A stretch of 38,641 nucleotides of DNA from Cupriavidus sp. BIS7 (GCF_000292345.1 NZ_ALOU01000033.1:1-38641); one strand, 5' to 3'. Positions 25,266 through 34,255 are shown, counted from the first letter of the stretch. The notes: generated from the sequence alone by a model not told the origin. Numbers and translations: made by a program.

Positions 25266-26768
25266 TCATTCGAGCGCCTTCCTAATCGCCGCAGCGATCA
25301 ACGGCGAAGCCGATCGCCAGCGATCGAAGAGATAGGGCGTCACGCCGAGCGCGCGGCATAGGGCGGCACGCGTGCACCGCGCCTTCCGATGGCCTGACAC
25401 GATCGTCCGATGCGCCCTACGCACCTGAGCGGCAATGGTTGCGGCACTGCCCGGCGTGGGCAGTAGCCCGCGCCGCCAGCCGCTTCTGTGCTCGAACGCC
25501 TGACATTGTTGACGCAGCCACGCCTTGTCATGAGTGACGAGCCACTGGTAGGCGCGCGGTTCCAGCTTGCGAATGGCGTTGCGCGATCGATTGGGATAGC
25601 GATGGCACGCACGCGTCCAAGCGCGTCGCACATCTGTGCGTGCCTGTTCGATACGGGCTGCTGCAGCCAGTGACTTGAGACCATGGGTAGACACGTAACG
25701 CGACACCGTACTCTCACTTATCCGGCAAAGCACGGCGATCTGTGCAACTGTGCAGTGGGCCTGCAGCAGCCGCTCGATATCAGACTGGTCATAGCGTCTT
25801 CGACCGTCAGCAGGCCGTCGCGCACGGCTGTAGCGCCCCGCCCATCCCGTCACCCGACGTGCCAATGTTCGACCGCAATGTGGGTACTGAGGCGGCGGCA
25901 GCAAACCAGTTGCCGGCGACCGGGCGGCGAGGCGCAACCAACCAAGTAGGAGCACGAGAAGGAACGGAGGAATGAAAGCCACTCCCGCAGAGCGAACCCA
26001 CTGCAAGACGTCCCGACCGAAGCGAGGCCGACAGAAGAACCTGTGCAGTGCAGGATCGTCGACCTGGGCCATGCAGAATTCCCGAAAGCTATGGGAGAAC
26101 TGCGCGGTGGCATACGTACCACTCGACCGCCGCACACCAGCCGCCGCGATCTGCGCCTCGAATTCCAGCGCAGCCTGCTCGCAGTTCGCCCCCAGTTGGC
26201 ACACCATGACCGTATCCAGCGCAAACTGCCGCTGGGCGGCAGTCGCCTCACGCACGCGGTCGGCGGGATAGCAAGGCGCCGGACCTGGCAACGTCGGGAC
26301 GAGCTGCGCACCATCGCGCCAGCACGCCCGCACGAGTGGTGCACGATGCGGCCAGAGCATGGCACGTGTCCCGTATTCGTTCCATGCCGCGAGTTCGCAC
26401 AAGGGGCAGACCAGGTTGCCGGGGTAGGTCGCGATCATCCAGGGCGCCCGCCCCGAGGGCCGGATCGCCCCAACACCCGTTCGCACCCGCTCGCGAAAAG
26501 CCTCGCGCATCGCTGGCGTCATCTGGAAGGCGCAATAGTTGACCAGCGTGCGCTGCATGAGCAGTTCCTCAGCCGTTCCGAAAAATCCGGAAGCCAGGTT
26601 GGCCAGATGCTCCAGCGCGACCGTGACCGTTCCATAGGCGAGGTCAGGCTCCCGTACGATGCCGCCTCGCCTGGCATACGGCGGATCTCCCAGTACGCAG
26701 GTGGCAAGACTTGACGCGGCCTCGAACGGGTCGTGCGGTAAGGCGACGCAGATTTGGCCTGGCATCAT
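25266..26768 (-). CDS. TniQ/TnsD-family target-selection protein 1
   Basis: A 500-residue TnsD-class protein. The zinc-finger region is CPLC (121-124), LWPHRAP (His141) and ACWRDG (Cys149, with Asp152 where the family has His). A HTH region (SDIERLLQAHCTVAQIAVL, then ISESTVSRYVSTHG) and the C-terminal TnsD hallmark EPRAYQWLVTHDKAWL follow. TnsD reads a chromosomal attachment site. The gene overlaps the stop of the upstream tniQ gene by 4 bp (ATGA). The loss of the last zinc ligand may alter the fold of the finger or be compensated. Two TnsD-type genes in one operon would permit two target sites. Confidence 0.85.
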   Translation of the reverse strand: MMPGQICVALPHDPFEAASSLATCVLGDPPYARRGGIVREPDLAYGTVTVALEHLANLASGFFGTAEELLMQRTLVNYCAFQMTPAMREAFRERVRTGVGAIRPSGRAPWMIATYPGNLVCPLCELAAWNEYGTRAMLWPHRAPLVRACWRDGAQLVPTLPGPAPCYPADRVREATAAQRQFALDTVMVCQLGANCEQAALEFEAQIAAAGVRRSSGTYATAQFSHSFREFCMAQVDDPALHRFFCRPRFGRDVLQWVRSAGVAFIPPFLLVLLLGWLRLAARSPATGLLPPPQYPHCGRTLARRVTGWAGRYSRARRPADGRRRYDQSDIERLLQAHCTVAQIAVLCRISESTVSRYVSTHGLKSLAAAARIEQARTDVRRAWTRACHRYPNRSRNAIRKLEPRAYQWLVTHDKAWLRQQCQAFEHRSGWRRGLLPTPGSAATIAAQVRRAHRTIVSGHRKARCTRAALCRALGVTPYLFDRWRSASPLIAAAIRKALE

Positions 26769-28294
26769 GCCCGTTTCTCCTGCGCGCTGGGTTCGAAGTG
26801 GGTGACATCAAGGGCCAGAAGACGTTCCCGTATGGCTTTCGTGGCGCGGATGCCTTGCGCGTGGAACAATGGCCGCATGGCGTGCGCAAAACGTTCGTCG
26901 GCGCACATCCAAGCCCGAAATGCACCTCCAGGGATGCCTGCTTCCTTCAACACTTCGCGACAGTTCAGCGGCAGGCTGCGCCCCGCCTCGACAAGCGCTG
27001 CCACCGCACCCTTCAAACTGCGGACGACTCGGTGTTGTTGCTCAGGTAGACGAAAGGCTCCCTGCGCGTTAGGCGCGTAGGGAGAATAGAAAGAGTGCGA
27101 CGACAGCCATTCCCGATCGTGCACAAGGAGCCAGCGATACGCACGCGGTTCGGTCGCCGCCACGGCGCTCACGCCCACATTGCCGTGCCGGCGGTATGCC
27201 GCTCGCCACGCTGCTCTTGCCGTACGTTTGAGAAACAAAAATCTGGCGTGTCGCGACTCGTCGTTGCGTCCACTGCGCCAGACTCTGTTAAAGACGATAT
27301 GCCGCGGTAGGCCCTTGATCGTTGCTACGGCCAATGCGCTGTAGCCCCGCAGTCGCAGTGCGAGGACCTCATGGCGCTCGGGCCGGTCCAGTTTCGGCTC
27401 TTCAGCGGCACTCCACGTGCCCAACTGGACAGATCGGCTTCTGGCGTAGGCCGGAGTGACGGCCGTCACCCCCACTTGACGCAGAAATCCGAGGAAGAGC
27501 ACGAGCAAGACCGGCGGCACGACCCCACAACTTTGGGTCAGAAATCTCACGATGCGCGTCGTGGCATTCTCATCGCTGCCAATCTTTTGCAACACCGGAT
27601 GCTGTACCTGGGTCTGGACATACGCTTGAAAGCCTTTGGTCAGCCTCTCCCGGCAAAAACGGCCGTGCCGGTACTGGAAGCCTGCATCGCGGATGCGCGC
27701 CGCGACGGTGGCGATCACCCCATCGAGATCTCGAGCCATTTCGCACAGCGTGACAACATCTCGCGCGAAATTGACTTGTGCGGCCAGGGCCTGTTCCACA
27801 CGGCTTGCCGGCTTACTGGGGTTTCTCGGAAATCTGACAAGGCGTGCGCCGTGCATCCAGCAAGCATCCACCCACGGCGCCTGATGCGGCCACAACAGAG
27901 CCAGGGTTCCGTAGTCCGCCAGCGCTTCCTGCACGCACAACGGACACACCATTGGCGGTCGAGGGTCGCGAAAATGGTCCGGGTCTCCCGAAGATGGACT
28001 GACCACGCCATCAATGGCGCGACGCCTCAGGCTTTCAAAGCACTCGCGTTTCATGGCAGGCCTGCGATAGTTCAACAGCGTTCGCGTATTCAGCAATTGC
28101 TCTACGTCACCATAGAATCCGTCACCCAAGGCCGCCAGCTTGCGCAATGGCCAAGACACGGTCCCGTACGCTCGATCGGCGCTCGGCACCTCTCCGGTAG
28201 GGGAGATGGATGGGACACCGAACAGCTCGTTGGCAACACTGCTCGCCGCCTCGAATGGGTGGCGGGGCAAAAGGGGAACGATCGATTCAAACAT
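26765..28294 (-). CDS. TniQ/TnsD-family target-selection protein 2
   Basis: A 509-residue TnsD-class protein starting MFESIVPLLPRHPFEAASS. The zinc finger is complete: CPLC (117-120), LWPHQAP (His137), ACWMHG (Cys145, His148). The C-terminal mark EPRAYRWLLVHDREWL is present. The ATG at 28294 is preferred over the longer frame from 28348 because the tniQ remnant at 28583 begins with the same MFESIVPLLPRHPFEA. It overlaps tniQ 1 by 4 bp. It is a divergent paralogue of tniQ 1, sharing layout but not close sequence, so the pair is not a recent duplication. It probably directs insertion to a specific DNA site. Confidence 0.88.
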   Translation of the reverse strand: MFESIVPLLPRHPFEAASSVANELFGVPSISPTGEVPSADRAYGTVSWPLRKLAALGDGFYGDVEQLLNTRTLLNYRRPAMKRECFESLRRRAIDGVVSPSSGDPDHFRDPRPPMVCPLCVQEALADYGTLALLWPHQAPWVDACWMHGARLVRFPRNPSKPASRVEQALAAQVNFARDVVTLCEMARDLDGVIATVAARIRDAGFQYRHGRFCRERLTKGFQAYVQTQVQHPVLQKIGSDENATTRIVRFLTQSCGVVPPVLLVLFLGFLRQVGVTAVTPAYARSRSVQLGTWSAAEEPKLDRPERHEVLALRLRGYSALAVATIKGLPRHIVFNRVWRSGRNDESRHARFLFLKRTARAAWRAAYRRHGNVGVSAVAATEPRAYRWLLVHDREWLSSHSFYSPYAPNAQGAFRLPEQQHRVVRSLKGAVAALVEAGRSLPLNCREVLKEAGIPGGAFRAWMCADERFAHAMRPLFHAQGIRATKAIRERLLALDVTHFEPSAQEKRA

Positions 28295-28583
28295 GGTGGG
28301 CTCTATCCATTCTGACAAGGCGTACGCCGTGCCTCGGGCAAGCATCAACCCAAGCTGCCTGATGCGGCCACAACACAGCGTGGGTTCCGTAGTCCACTTC
28401 CTGCACGCACATCGGACACACCATTGGCAGTCGATGGTCGAGAAAATGGCCTAGGTTTTTCGAATATGGACTGAGCACCTTTCCGGCTGAGGACATGAAT
28501 GGCACACTCAAGCGCTCGTCGGCAACGCTACCCCCCGCCTCAAATGGGTGGCGGGGTAGAAGGGGAACGATCGATTCGAACAT
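28287..28583 (-). pseudogene. Truncated third tniQ (N-terminal remnant)
   Basis: A 98-codon frame that starts MFESIVPLLPRHPFEAGGS like tniQ 2 and keeps MVCPMCVQE, LWPHQAAWVDACPRHG and VRLVR from the zinc finger, but lacks about 60 residues between the N-terminus and the finger and everything beyond it. It ends at the start of tniQ 2. It is a decayed tandem copy of the tniQ 2 5' end and shows that this tniQ has been duplicated in place. Confidence 0.85.
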
Positions 28584-28695
28584 GCTGGTCTCCTGTCTAT
28601 GGATGTCGCCCTGCTCACGACCTGCAACCCAACGCGTCCAGCCAATCGGCGACCGAGTGTGGTTCGCAGGTCGGCCCTGTGAGGACAGGTACATG

Positions 28696-29979
28696 TCAAG
28701 CAGCCCGGCTGGATGGTTTCGGCACGCCACGCTGCGCAGGTTGAGGCCTGTCCTTGACCCCGGTCCGCGGAGAAAGCCAGTCCCCATAACGCACGGCCTC
28801 GTGGTACTCCACTTCGTCCTGCGCATACAGCCTGACGTACGGCAGCAGCCCTGGGCACGACGCCTCGATCAGACCCTGCGTCAGCCTGCGCGGGTCATAG
28901 ACCCGCTGGCGATGCAAGCGCCGGCTGATCTCGCAGAACATCAGCGGAAAGGCCAAGCGATGCCCCAGCACCTCGCGAATCAGCCCGGGGAGGTCGTCAG
29001 GCATCGGCTCGCTGGTCGGCAGCTTGCCCCAGAAAAACCGCGCGATGCGCTCATCATCACCGGGTGGATGCGGAATGATCTCCTGCACCTTTCCCACGGA
29101 AAGCAGGTCCAGCGCGTTGCGTGCCCTGCCGTGCAGGAGGCCGGAAGCCAGGAACGCGACCACGCCAATGCCTCCCACGTCGGCAATGTATCCAAGTGTC
29201 TGATAGAAGTCGGCCAGTTCCTGCATCCGCGACGCATGACGCGAATCGAGCCCGACGATCGCAATGGCGCCCACGTGCAGCGCACTGAGCGTGCGGAGGA
29301 TAATCTCCAGGGCCGGCATACTGGACCGTCGATACTCGTCGATGAGACCTTTGTGCAGAAAGGCGTCAATACTGCGCAGCAATGCGAGAATGAATGACTG
29401 CTCATTCAGACGCACGGCTACCCGAATGACGAGAAACGGCCAGTGATGGAGGTGCCCTGTCGTCGTGATCGATCGGCCTCGCTCGTCGAATTCATCCACG
29501 CGGTCATATTCGCGACAGACGCCGTAGTGCCACTGCATGGCGAACGCGAGTCTGTGGGCCTCCATCGAATGGGGGGCGGCCACCAGCAACACGCGACGGG
29601 TTCGCTCCGCGCTATCCTGCGAACAGAGTTCCGGCATGTCGAACCGGGCGTGATAGATTGCGCGCGTCGTGTCCTGCCGGATCTGCACCAGGGAGTCTCC
29701 CTTGGCTTGCGTCCGCGTCTCGACCATTTCGTCGATGAGGCGCGCGATTCTGATGTCCTCAAGTGTCGGCAGGAAAGCGCCCTCGATATCCAGTCGCGTG
29801 CGGGCGAGGGACGATCGTGCCTGGGCACGGCGTTGCGAATCCTCCAACGCGTCGGCCTCCGCGAGCCTTAAGTAAAGGGCCTGCTTGCCTAGCGATTTCG
29901 GCAAGGCCTCCACCAGGAAACTGCGTCGAACCGCCAAATGAACGCGTCTGGAACGTTCCTGCTGAGCTGACACACCCAT
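28696..29979 (-). CDS. TnsC/TniB-like protein without recognisable Walker motifs
   Basis: A 427-residue protein with the TnsC layout. HHWPFLVIRVAVRLNEQSF and LLRSIDAFLHKG match the target-binding part, and LHVGAIAIVGLDSR and then VVAFLASGLLHG match the segments after Walker B. Where TnsC has a GxGKS/T P-loop this protein has VLLVAAPHSMEAHRLA, and the DE of Walker B is replaced by LDSR. ATP binding or hydrolysis should be impaired. The ATG at 29979 has GGAGGAG 6 bp upstream and is preferred over 30006. It is the first gene of the tns operon. The assignment is by pattern and position; no other identity fits. Confidence 0.6.
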   Translation of the reverse strand: MGVSAQQERSRRVHLAVRRSFLVEALPKSLGKQALYLRLAEADALEDSQRRAQARSSLARTRLDIEGAFLPTLEDIRIARLIDEMVETRTQAKGDSLVQIRQDTTRAIYHARFDMPELCSQDSAERTRRVLLVAAPHSMEAHRLAFAMQWHYGVCREYDRVDEFDERGRSITTTGHLHHWPFLVIRVAVRLNEQSFILALLRSIDAFLHKGLIDEYRRSSMPALEIILRTLSALHVGAIAIVGLDSRHASRMQELADFYQTLGYIADVGGIGVVAFLASGLLHGRARNALDLLSVGKVQEIIPHPPGDDERIARFFWGKLPTSEPMPDDLPGLIREVLGHRLAFPLMFCEISRRLHRQRVYDPRRLTQGLIEASCPGLLPYVRLYAQDEVEYHEAVRYGDWLSPRTGVKDRPQPAQRGVPKPSSRAA

Positions 29980-30034
29980 GTCGGTCTCCTCCAAGGCACT
30001 GCGCACCAGGCAGACTCATATTGCCTGCGGATCA

Positions 30035-30694
30035 TTAGTCGAAGGAGTCCACGCGCCCTTTGGTCGTTTGAGGGACCCCAGCAATTCCCCCGCAGGCAGC
30101 GATCGTGCGATCGGCCACGGCCACCATGCAGGTCAGGGATCGCTTGCGCACAATCTCCCCGGCGGCTTCGTCGATCAGCGCGACATCGGGTTGGCTATGG
30201 GCTTCGATGTGCTGACTGATCTCGCCGGTCTTTCGCAGCGCTCCAGGCTGCCAAGGCAGCGGCTTCAGCCCTGCGCGGTTGACTCTGCAGACCCGAATTC
30301 GATGGACGTCCTCTTCAGCGTCAGCGCGAAATTTCCAGTCCAGCGCCGCCCCCTGGACAACGGCGTGCTCACCGGCGAGTCGCAGATGCGAGTGCGCCGC
30401 ACGCGAGAACATAGAATCTGGGCGATATCGAATCTGCCTTCCCGTCGAGGCGCACCCGCCCCGGGCGTACACGGCATTGCGGGATGCGGCGCAATGTGGT
30501 GCAAGCCTCCAGTCACGCGGCGGCCGGCAGCAGTTCTCCGGTACATGAGCGATTTGACCGACCTTGGCTCGGTCACGGCCATCGGCAGTCACCGACGGCA
30601 CAGCAGCGGCTCGGCTGAGCGCCAGCGATCCAGCGCGTGCCGTGCGCGGGCGCGCGAACGAAGTGACAAGCATGCCCGTTCTCCTGAAGTACAT
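30035..30694 (-). pseudogene. Decayed second transposase (rve core remnant)
   Basis: The C-terminal part of this 219-codon frame (DVALIDEAAGEIVRKRSL, then TCMVAVADRTIAACGG) follows the pattern of the beginning of the TnsB/TniA integrase core. The core then stops at about 30060; the catalytic Asp and Glu further on are absent. The N-terminal half shows no supported similarity. I read it as the remains of another TnsB-like gene, perhaps the original transposase of the end at 35086. Low confidence because only one motif block is seen. Confidence 0.35.
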
Positions 30695-30707
30695 TGTTCA
30701 GTACTTC
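30686..30707. repeat. Inverted repeat GAAGTAC...GTACTTC
   Basis: A perfect 7-bp stem GAAGTAC/GTACTTC around an 8-base loop. Its right arm contains CAGTACT, which recurs at 30776-30782 and 30818-30824, with CAATACT at 30754-30760. It lies at the start of the minus-strand remnant gene. It may be a regulatory dyad or part of a transposase binding-site cluster. Confidence 0.5.
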
Positions 30708-30830
30708 ACAGCCGAAGGGACGACAAATCCCTTGACCTGGCATGTCCCCTGTTCAATACTGGGGTTGTCCGACTCCAGTACTAGCAGGCAGCACGCGCAG
30801 GCCTTGGCGGCCTCATGCAGTACTCTGAAC

Positions 30831-30865
30831 CGCATCAACCAGTTGCAGCTGGTTGGTGCGTTTTT
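30831..30865 (+). terminator. Intrinsic terminator
   Basis: CGCATCAACCAG and CTGGTTGGTGCG pair with one G-U wobble around a short loop, followed by TTTTT. It would stop plus-strand transcription coming from 30.0-30.8 kb, where no intact plus-strand gene is seen, so its parent gene seems lost. Confidence 0.75.
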
Positions 30866-31224
30866 GTTTCCAGTCGCAATGCTGGAAACAGCGAGTCAAG
30901 CATAGTGGGCAAGCGGAAGGTGTTCAAAGAAAATTGCGCCCCGAAAACCCTGATTTTTCATGGCGAATGTTCCAAAGGCACGTGCAAAGGTCATATTAAT
31001 TTACCCATAAAACATGACCTTTCGTCGGAGCGGGGACGGCGACGCCAACAATAATGTGAATTAACGCGGCCGTCCCAATCCCTTACGCACTTGCAGGGGC
31101 AAGCGCGCCTGCGCTGTCCATACGCTGCCACGTGTGCGCACCGGTCGAGCGGCCATGCCGATCGCGGGCTTTCGCTCCCCTGGCGCAAACGCTGCACGGC
31201 TTCGCGCCTACGTCCACGTTCGGT
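30866..31224. other. Region without a supported gene; contains a 9-bp inverted repeat
   Basis: AAAGGTCAT (30986-30994) and ATGACCTTT (31014-31022) form a perfect 9-bp inverted repeat around 19 AT-rich bases, a good candidate for an operator. No convincing open frame is present. Confidence 0.45.
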
Positions 31225-31428
31225 CTAGACGCAGCGGGTGGTCGTATCCAGCGACACGTGCCCGACGTGCTGCGCAACCATCTCGATGGGTACGCCCGGC
31301 TCGTCCTCGTCCGTGAAATTGCGCACCAATGGATTGCACCTTGCGTTCGCAGTTTCAGTTCGCGCTTTTTTGCGGGCAATAGAATGCACCGTGCGCTCGT
31401 GGTGTCTGCTCGGGATTTGGCGGACCAA
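31225..31428 (-). pseudogene. Tyrosine recombinase C-terminal remnant
   Basis: The last residues, GVPIEMVAQHVGHVSLDTTT then RCV, match the C-terminal part of the complete recombinase next door (GVPVEVVQQNLGHRSLATTT, RYV). The catalytic Tyr position reads Cys, and the rest of the catalytic domain is missing. It is a remnant of a related recombinase, not a functional gene. Confidence 0.65.
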
Positions 31429-31593
31429 TGGATTCCACTTTCTGCCGGACGGCGTTCAGACCAGGGTGTTTGGCCGCAGCCAGAATATTGAAAGTGAATT
31501 CGCCACCGTGCCTCACCTGTCCCCGCCGCCCGCCTGGAGGCGCGCTGATGGGCAGCGTGCGTTCCGCGTGGCGGGCACAACCCGCGCCGCCCG

Positions 31594-33603
31594 TCAGGCA
31601 GACTGTGTGGCCCAGAACTGCGCCATCGCCGCCTGGCGCGCGGCGGCTTCGGTGCGCACATAGCGCGTGGTGGTGGCCAGCGATCGATGCCCCAGGTTCT
31701 GCTGCACGACCTCGACCGGCACCCCGGCGGCCAGCGCATGCGAGGCGTGGGTGTGCCGCAGCCAGTGCGTGCTGGCGCGCCGCAGGCACCGCGCCGCCGG
31801 CGGATCGGTGGCGGCGATGGTCTCGGCGCACTGCCGGAAGAACGCCTTGATCTGGCGATGAAAGGTGCTGGGTGCGATCGGCGCGGCTGGATCCGCGGTC
31901 AGCCGATTGGCCCACGGCGTGCGTACGGCCTGGTCGGTCGCCCCGCCCAGCAACGCGGCGCCGCCGGCCTGCCGGGGATCGCCTGGCAGGCCTCGCGCGA
32001 CCAGGTAGTCGGCCAGTTGCCGCATCAAGCCCTCCGGCAACGGCACGTCGCGCAGGCGGCCGCCCTTGCCCACGACCTGCAGCCACCAGCCGTCCGGCCC
32101 GAGGGTCTCCCCCTGCCCCGACGGGCGGTCCCGGCGCAGATCGTCGGTGGTCGCGGCCACGAGTTCGGACAGGCGCAGGCCCGTGTCGTACAGCAATGGC
32201 AGCGCAAACTGTAGCCGCTGGTTGGCGGAGGTGGGCGGCAGCGCCACGAGCTCGCGCACCAGGAAGATCCACTGATCGGCGGTGAAGCCACGCCCGGGAT
32301 CGAGCCCCGGAGCCAACGTGCGGGGTGCCCGAACCGCCCGCCAGGGGTTGCCGCTCAGGTAGCCCTGCGCGCCCAGAAACGCAAACAGGTTACCCAGCAC
32401 GCCGAGGGCGTAGGCGCACGAAGCCGCGGACAGTGGCCCGGCCAGCGGCCGCCAGCGCGCGCTCCAGCGCGGCTGCGTGTGGACGCTGCACCAGTCTGGT
32501 GGCGGCGCCAGCAGGAAGTCCCGGTAGGCGACGGCGTCCTCGATCGTCACGGAGGACAGCGCGCAGCGCCGCGCGAGTACCGCCCACAGCAGGAAGCGTT
32601 CGGCCTCCTTGCGGTATGCCCGCTGCGTCGCGTTCACTGCCCCTTCCGCCCCCTCCACGCCGTCCCCCTTGCTGGCGAGCCACGCCAGGATGGCGTCCCG
32701 ATCGTTGCCCGCCGCCAGGCGGCACTGCGCGCGCGGACAACGGAAGGTGCCAGCGCGCCCGTCGAGCGCCGGGGGCGGCGAGAAGCGCTCGAGCGGCACG
32801 CATGCGCTGAGTGGACGGCATGCGTCGGCTGGCACCAGCGCCGCGGCCCCAGCGTTGTCGATCTCGGCTCCGGCATCGGCATCGGGCACCTCGCCCAAGG
32901 TGTCCGCGTGCGCGCGCAGGAACGCGGCGATCGCGTGCGCCTTGCGCACCCCGATGCCGCGCAGGGGACGCCACCAGGCCGGCCCCTGCTTCTGCAGGAA
33001 TGTCACCAGTTCGCCCAGCGTGTTGAGATGGGCATGGCACAGGCGCGCTGCGACCGCGTCGACCAGCCAGGCCTCGCAACCGTCCGCCGACGACACGGGC
33101 CGGGCAACCTGCGCCTCGAGCGTGTGGATGGCGTCGAGCTGGCGGTGTAGCAACGCCGTGCGGTGGCGCTGACGGGTCAACGCCGGGCCAAAGGTGGATT
33201 CGTAGGCGCTCATTTGCTCGACTTCGCTGAATCCATCCAGGCCTTCGGCCCGCACAAAATCCGCCAGGGCCGGCAGCGGCGAGGCAACCGGTGGTGCGAG
33301 ATCCAGCCGTAGCAGCCGGGCGCGGGCGAAGTCGCCGCCGCGCGCGGCGGCCGCGCCGAGTTCCGCCCGGATCCAGCCGGTCATGCGGTGCACCCGCAGG
33401 CCGTCGTCGAAGGCGCCCGCGTCGGTGAGGTAGCGGTCCCACATGGCGCGCGGGGACAGGCCCTGCGCCACGGCGCGCAGGAAGGCGAAGTGGCCGCGGT
33501 GCAGACGCGGGCGCACCACGCTGTAGCGGCCGCGGGGGCTATGGGAGCCATGCGGCGGCGCGGGCACGGGCGCTGCAGGGGAAAGGGTGGAGGACGTGGC
33601 CAT
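31594..33603 (-). CDS. Large DUF3701-type tyrosine recombinase (phage-integrase family)
   Basis: A 669-residue site-specific recombinase. The N-terminal ~240 residues resemble the DUF3701 unit seen with such integrases in Burkholderiales (GFSEVEQMSAYESTFGPALT, then a helix-hairpin-like RGIGVRKAHAIAAFLRAH). The catalytic residues are the Arg of YDTGLRLSEL, the Lys of VVGKGGRLRD, His613 and Arg616 in HWLRHTH, His639 in LGHRS, and the nucleophile Tyr648 in TTTRYV. The ATG at 33603 with GGAG 5 bp upstream is preferred over 33630. Its GC content is visibly higher than that of the flanks. It may be the integration or resolution enzyme of an older island. Confidence 0.88.
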   Translation of the reverse strand: MATSSTLSPAAPVPAPPHGSHSPRGRYSVVRPRLHRGHFAFLRAVAQGLSPRAMWDRYLTDAGAFDDGLRVHRMTGWIRAELGAAAARGGDFARARLLRLDLAPPVASPLPALADFVRAEGLDGFSEVEQMSAYESTFGPALTRQRHRTALLHRQLDAIHTLEAQVARPVSSADGCEAWLVDAVAARLCHAHLNTLGELVTFLQKQGPAWWRPLRGIGVRKAHAIAAFLRAHADTLGEVPDADAGAEIDNAGAAALVPADACRPLSACVPLERFSPPPALDGRAGTFRCPRAQCRLAAGNDRDAILAWLASKGDGVEGAEGAVNATQRAYRKEAERFLLWAVLARRCALSSVTIEDAVAYRDFLLAPPPDWCSVHTQPRWSARWRPLAGPLSAASCAYALGVLGNLFAFLGAQGYLSGNPWRAVRAPRTLAPGLDPGRGFTADQWIFLVRELVALPPTSANQRLQFALPLLYDTGLRLSELVAATTDDLRRDRPSGQGETLGPDGWWLQVVGKGGRLRDVPLPEGLMRQLADYLVARGLPGDPRQAGGAALLGGATDQAVRTPWANRLTADPAAPIAPSTFHRQIKAFFRQCAETIAATDPPAARCLRRASTHWLRHTHASHALAAGVPVEVVQQNLGHRSLATTTRYVRTEAAARQAAMAQFWATQSA

Positions 33604-33685
33604 GGCAGCTCCAGGTATCGGAGAGGGCACGGCAGAGGCGGGAGGCAGCAGGCGGGCCGCGGGTGTCGGCCGATTTACGATAGCA

Positions 33686-33701
33686 GATAAGACGAATTAT
33701 C
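33686..33701. promoter_or_regulatory. Dyad upstream of the recombinase gene
   Basis: GATAA and TTATC flank GACGAA in an AT-rich patch 83 bp before the recombinase start, inside otherwise GC-rich DNA. It is well placed for a promoter or operator. The rest of 33604-33883 holds no gene I can support. Confidence 0.4.
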
Positions 33702-33883
33702 CTGCAGTGAACACCCGTATTTCGCCCGCCGGCGTCATGTCGCGGCCCGGCGCAGTTCTCCGGGGAAGGCCGGCGAAGGCGATGCCCCGCCTTTCCGGAA
33801 CCAGGTCGGGACGGATCCCTGCGGCCCGTGAATGCCGTGTTCCTAGCGATGGGCCCGCGTGATTGCCGAATCCCGCGGGCGAA

Positions 33884-34255
33884 GCGATGCATCCCAGCGG
33901 ATCTTTCTCAACCTCGGCAATGGCGAACTTGACCCGCTAGAGAGTTGGCGAGAGAGCGTGCGGAGCGCCGTGCTTCGGGCATTTGGAAAAACGCTTCGCC
34001 GATGGCCCTGGCCGCCGCGGGGGATCTCCACGGCCTGCGTCGCGCTCGACGGGATCACGGCGACACCGCTGCCATCGCTGGAAGCACGACAGGCCGACTG
34101 TAAGACCCGTTCCACCGGTAGAAACACGACAGGCCGGCCGCAGGATCCTGCCATCGCTAGAAGCACGATCACGGCAAATCCTCAGCCGGCATCGTTAGAA
34201 GCACGATAGTCGGAACCGTTCCCGGCTCATAGAGAGGCTTTTCAGCCATATTCAC
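33884..34255. repeat. 372-bp tandem direct repeat, copy 1
   Basis: This block is repeated almost base for base at 34263-34635, 379 bp downstream. It begins GCGATGCATCCCAGCGG and ends TTCAGCCATATTCAC. Its second half contains four 19-bp elements close to CCATCGCTAGAAGCACGAT at 34072, 34112, 34151 and 34189. On the minus strand open frames run across it, including ERVKFAIADAEKDPLG in copy 2, but no known protein is recognised. Confidence 0.92.

Noticed and set aside
31594..33630. Recombinase as one gene of a recombinase-in-trio element
   Set aside because: Only one complete recombinase and a short remnant are present, not three overlapping genes, and the protein is much longer than trio members.
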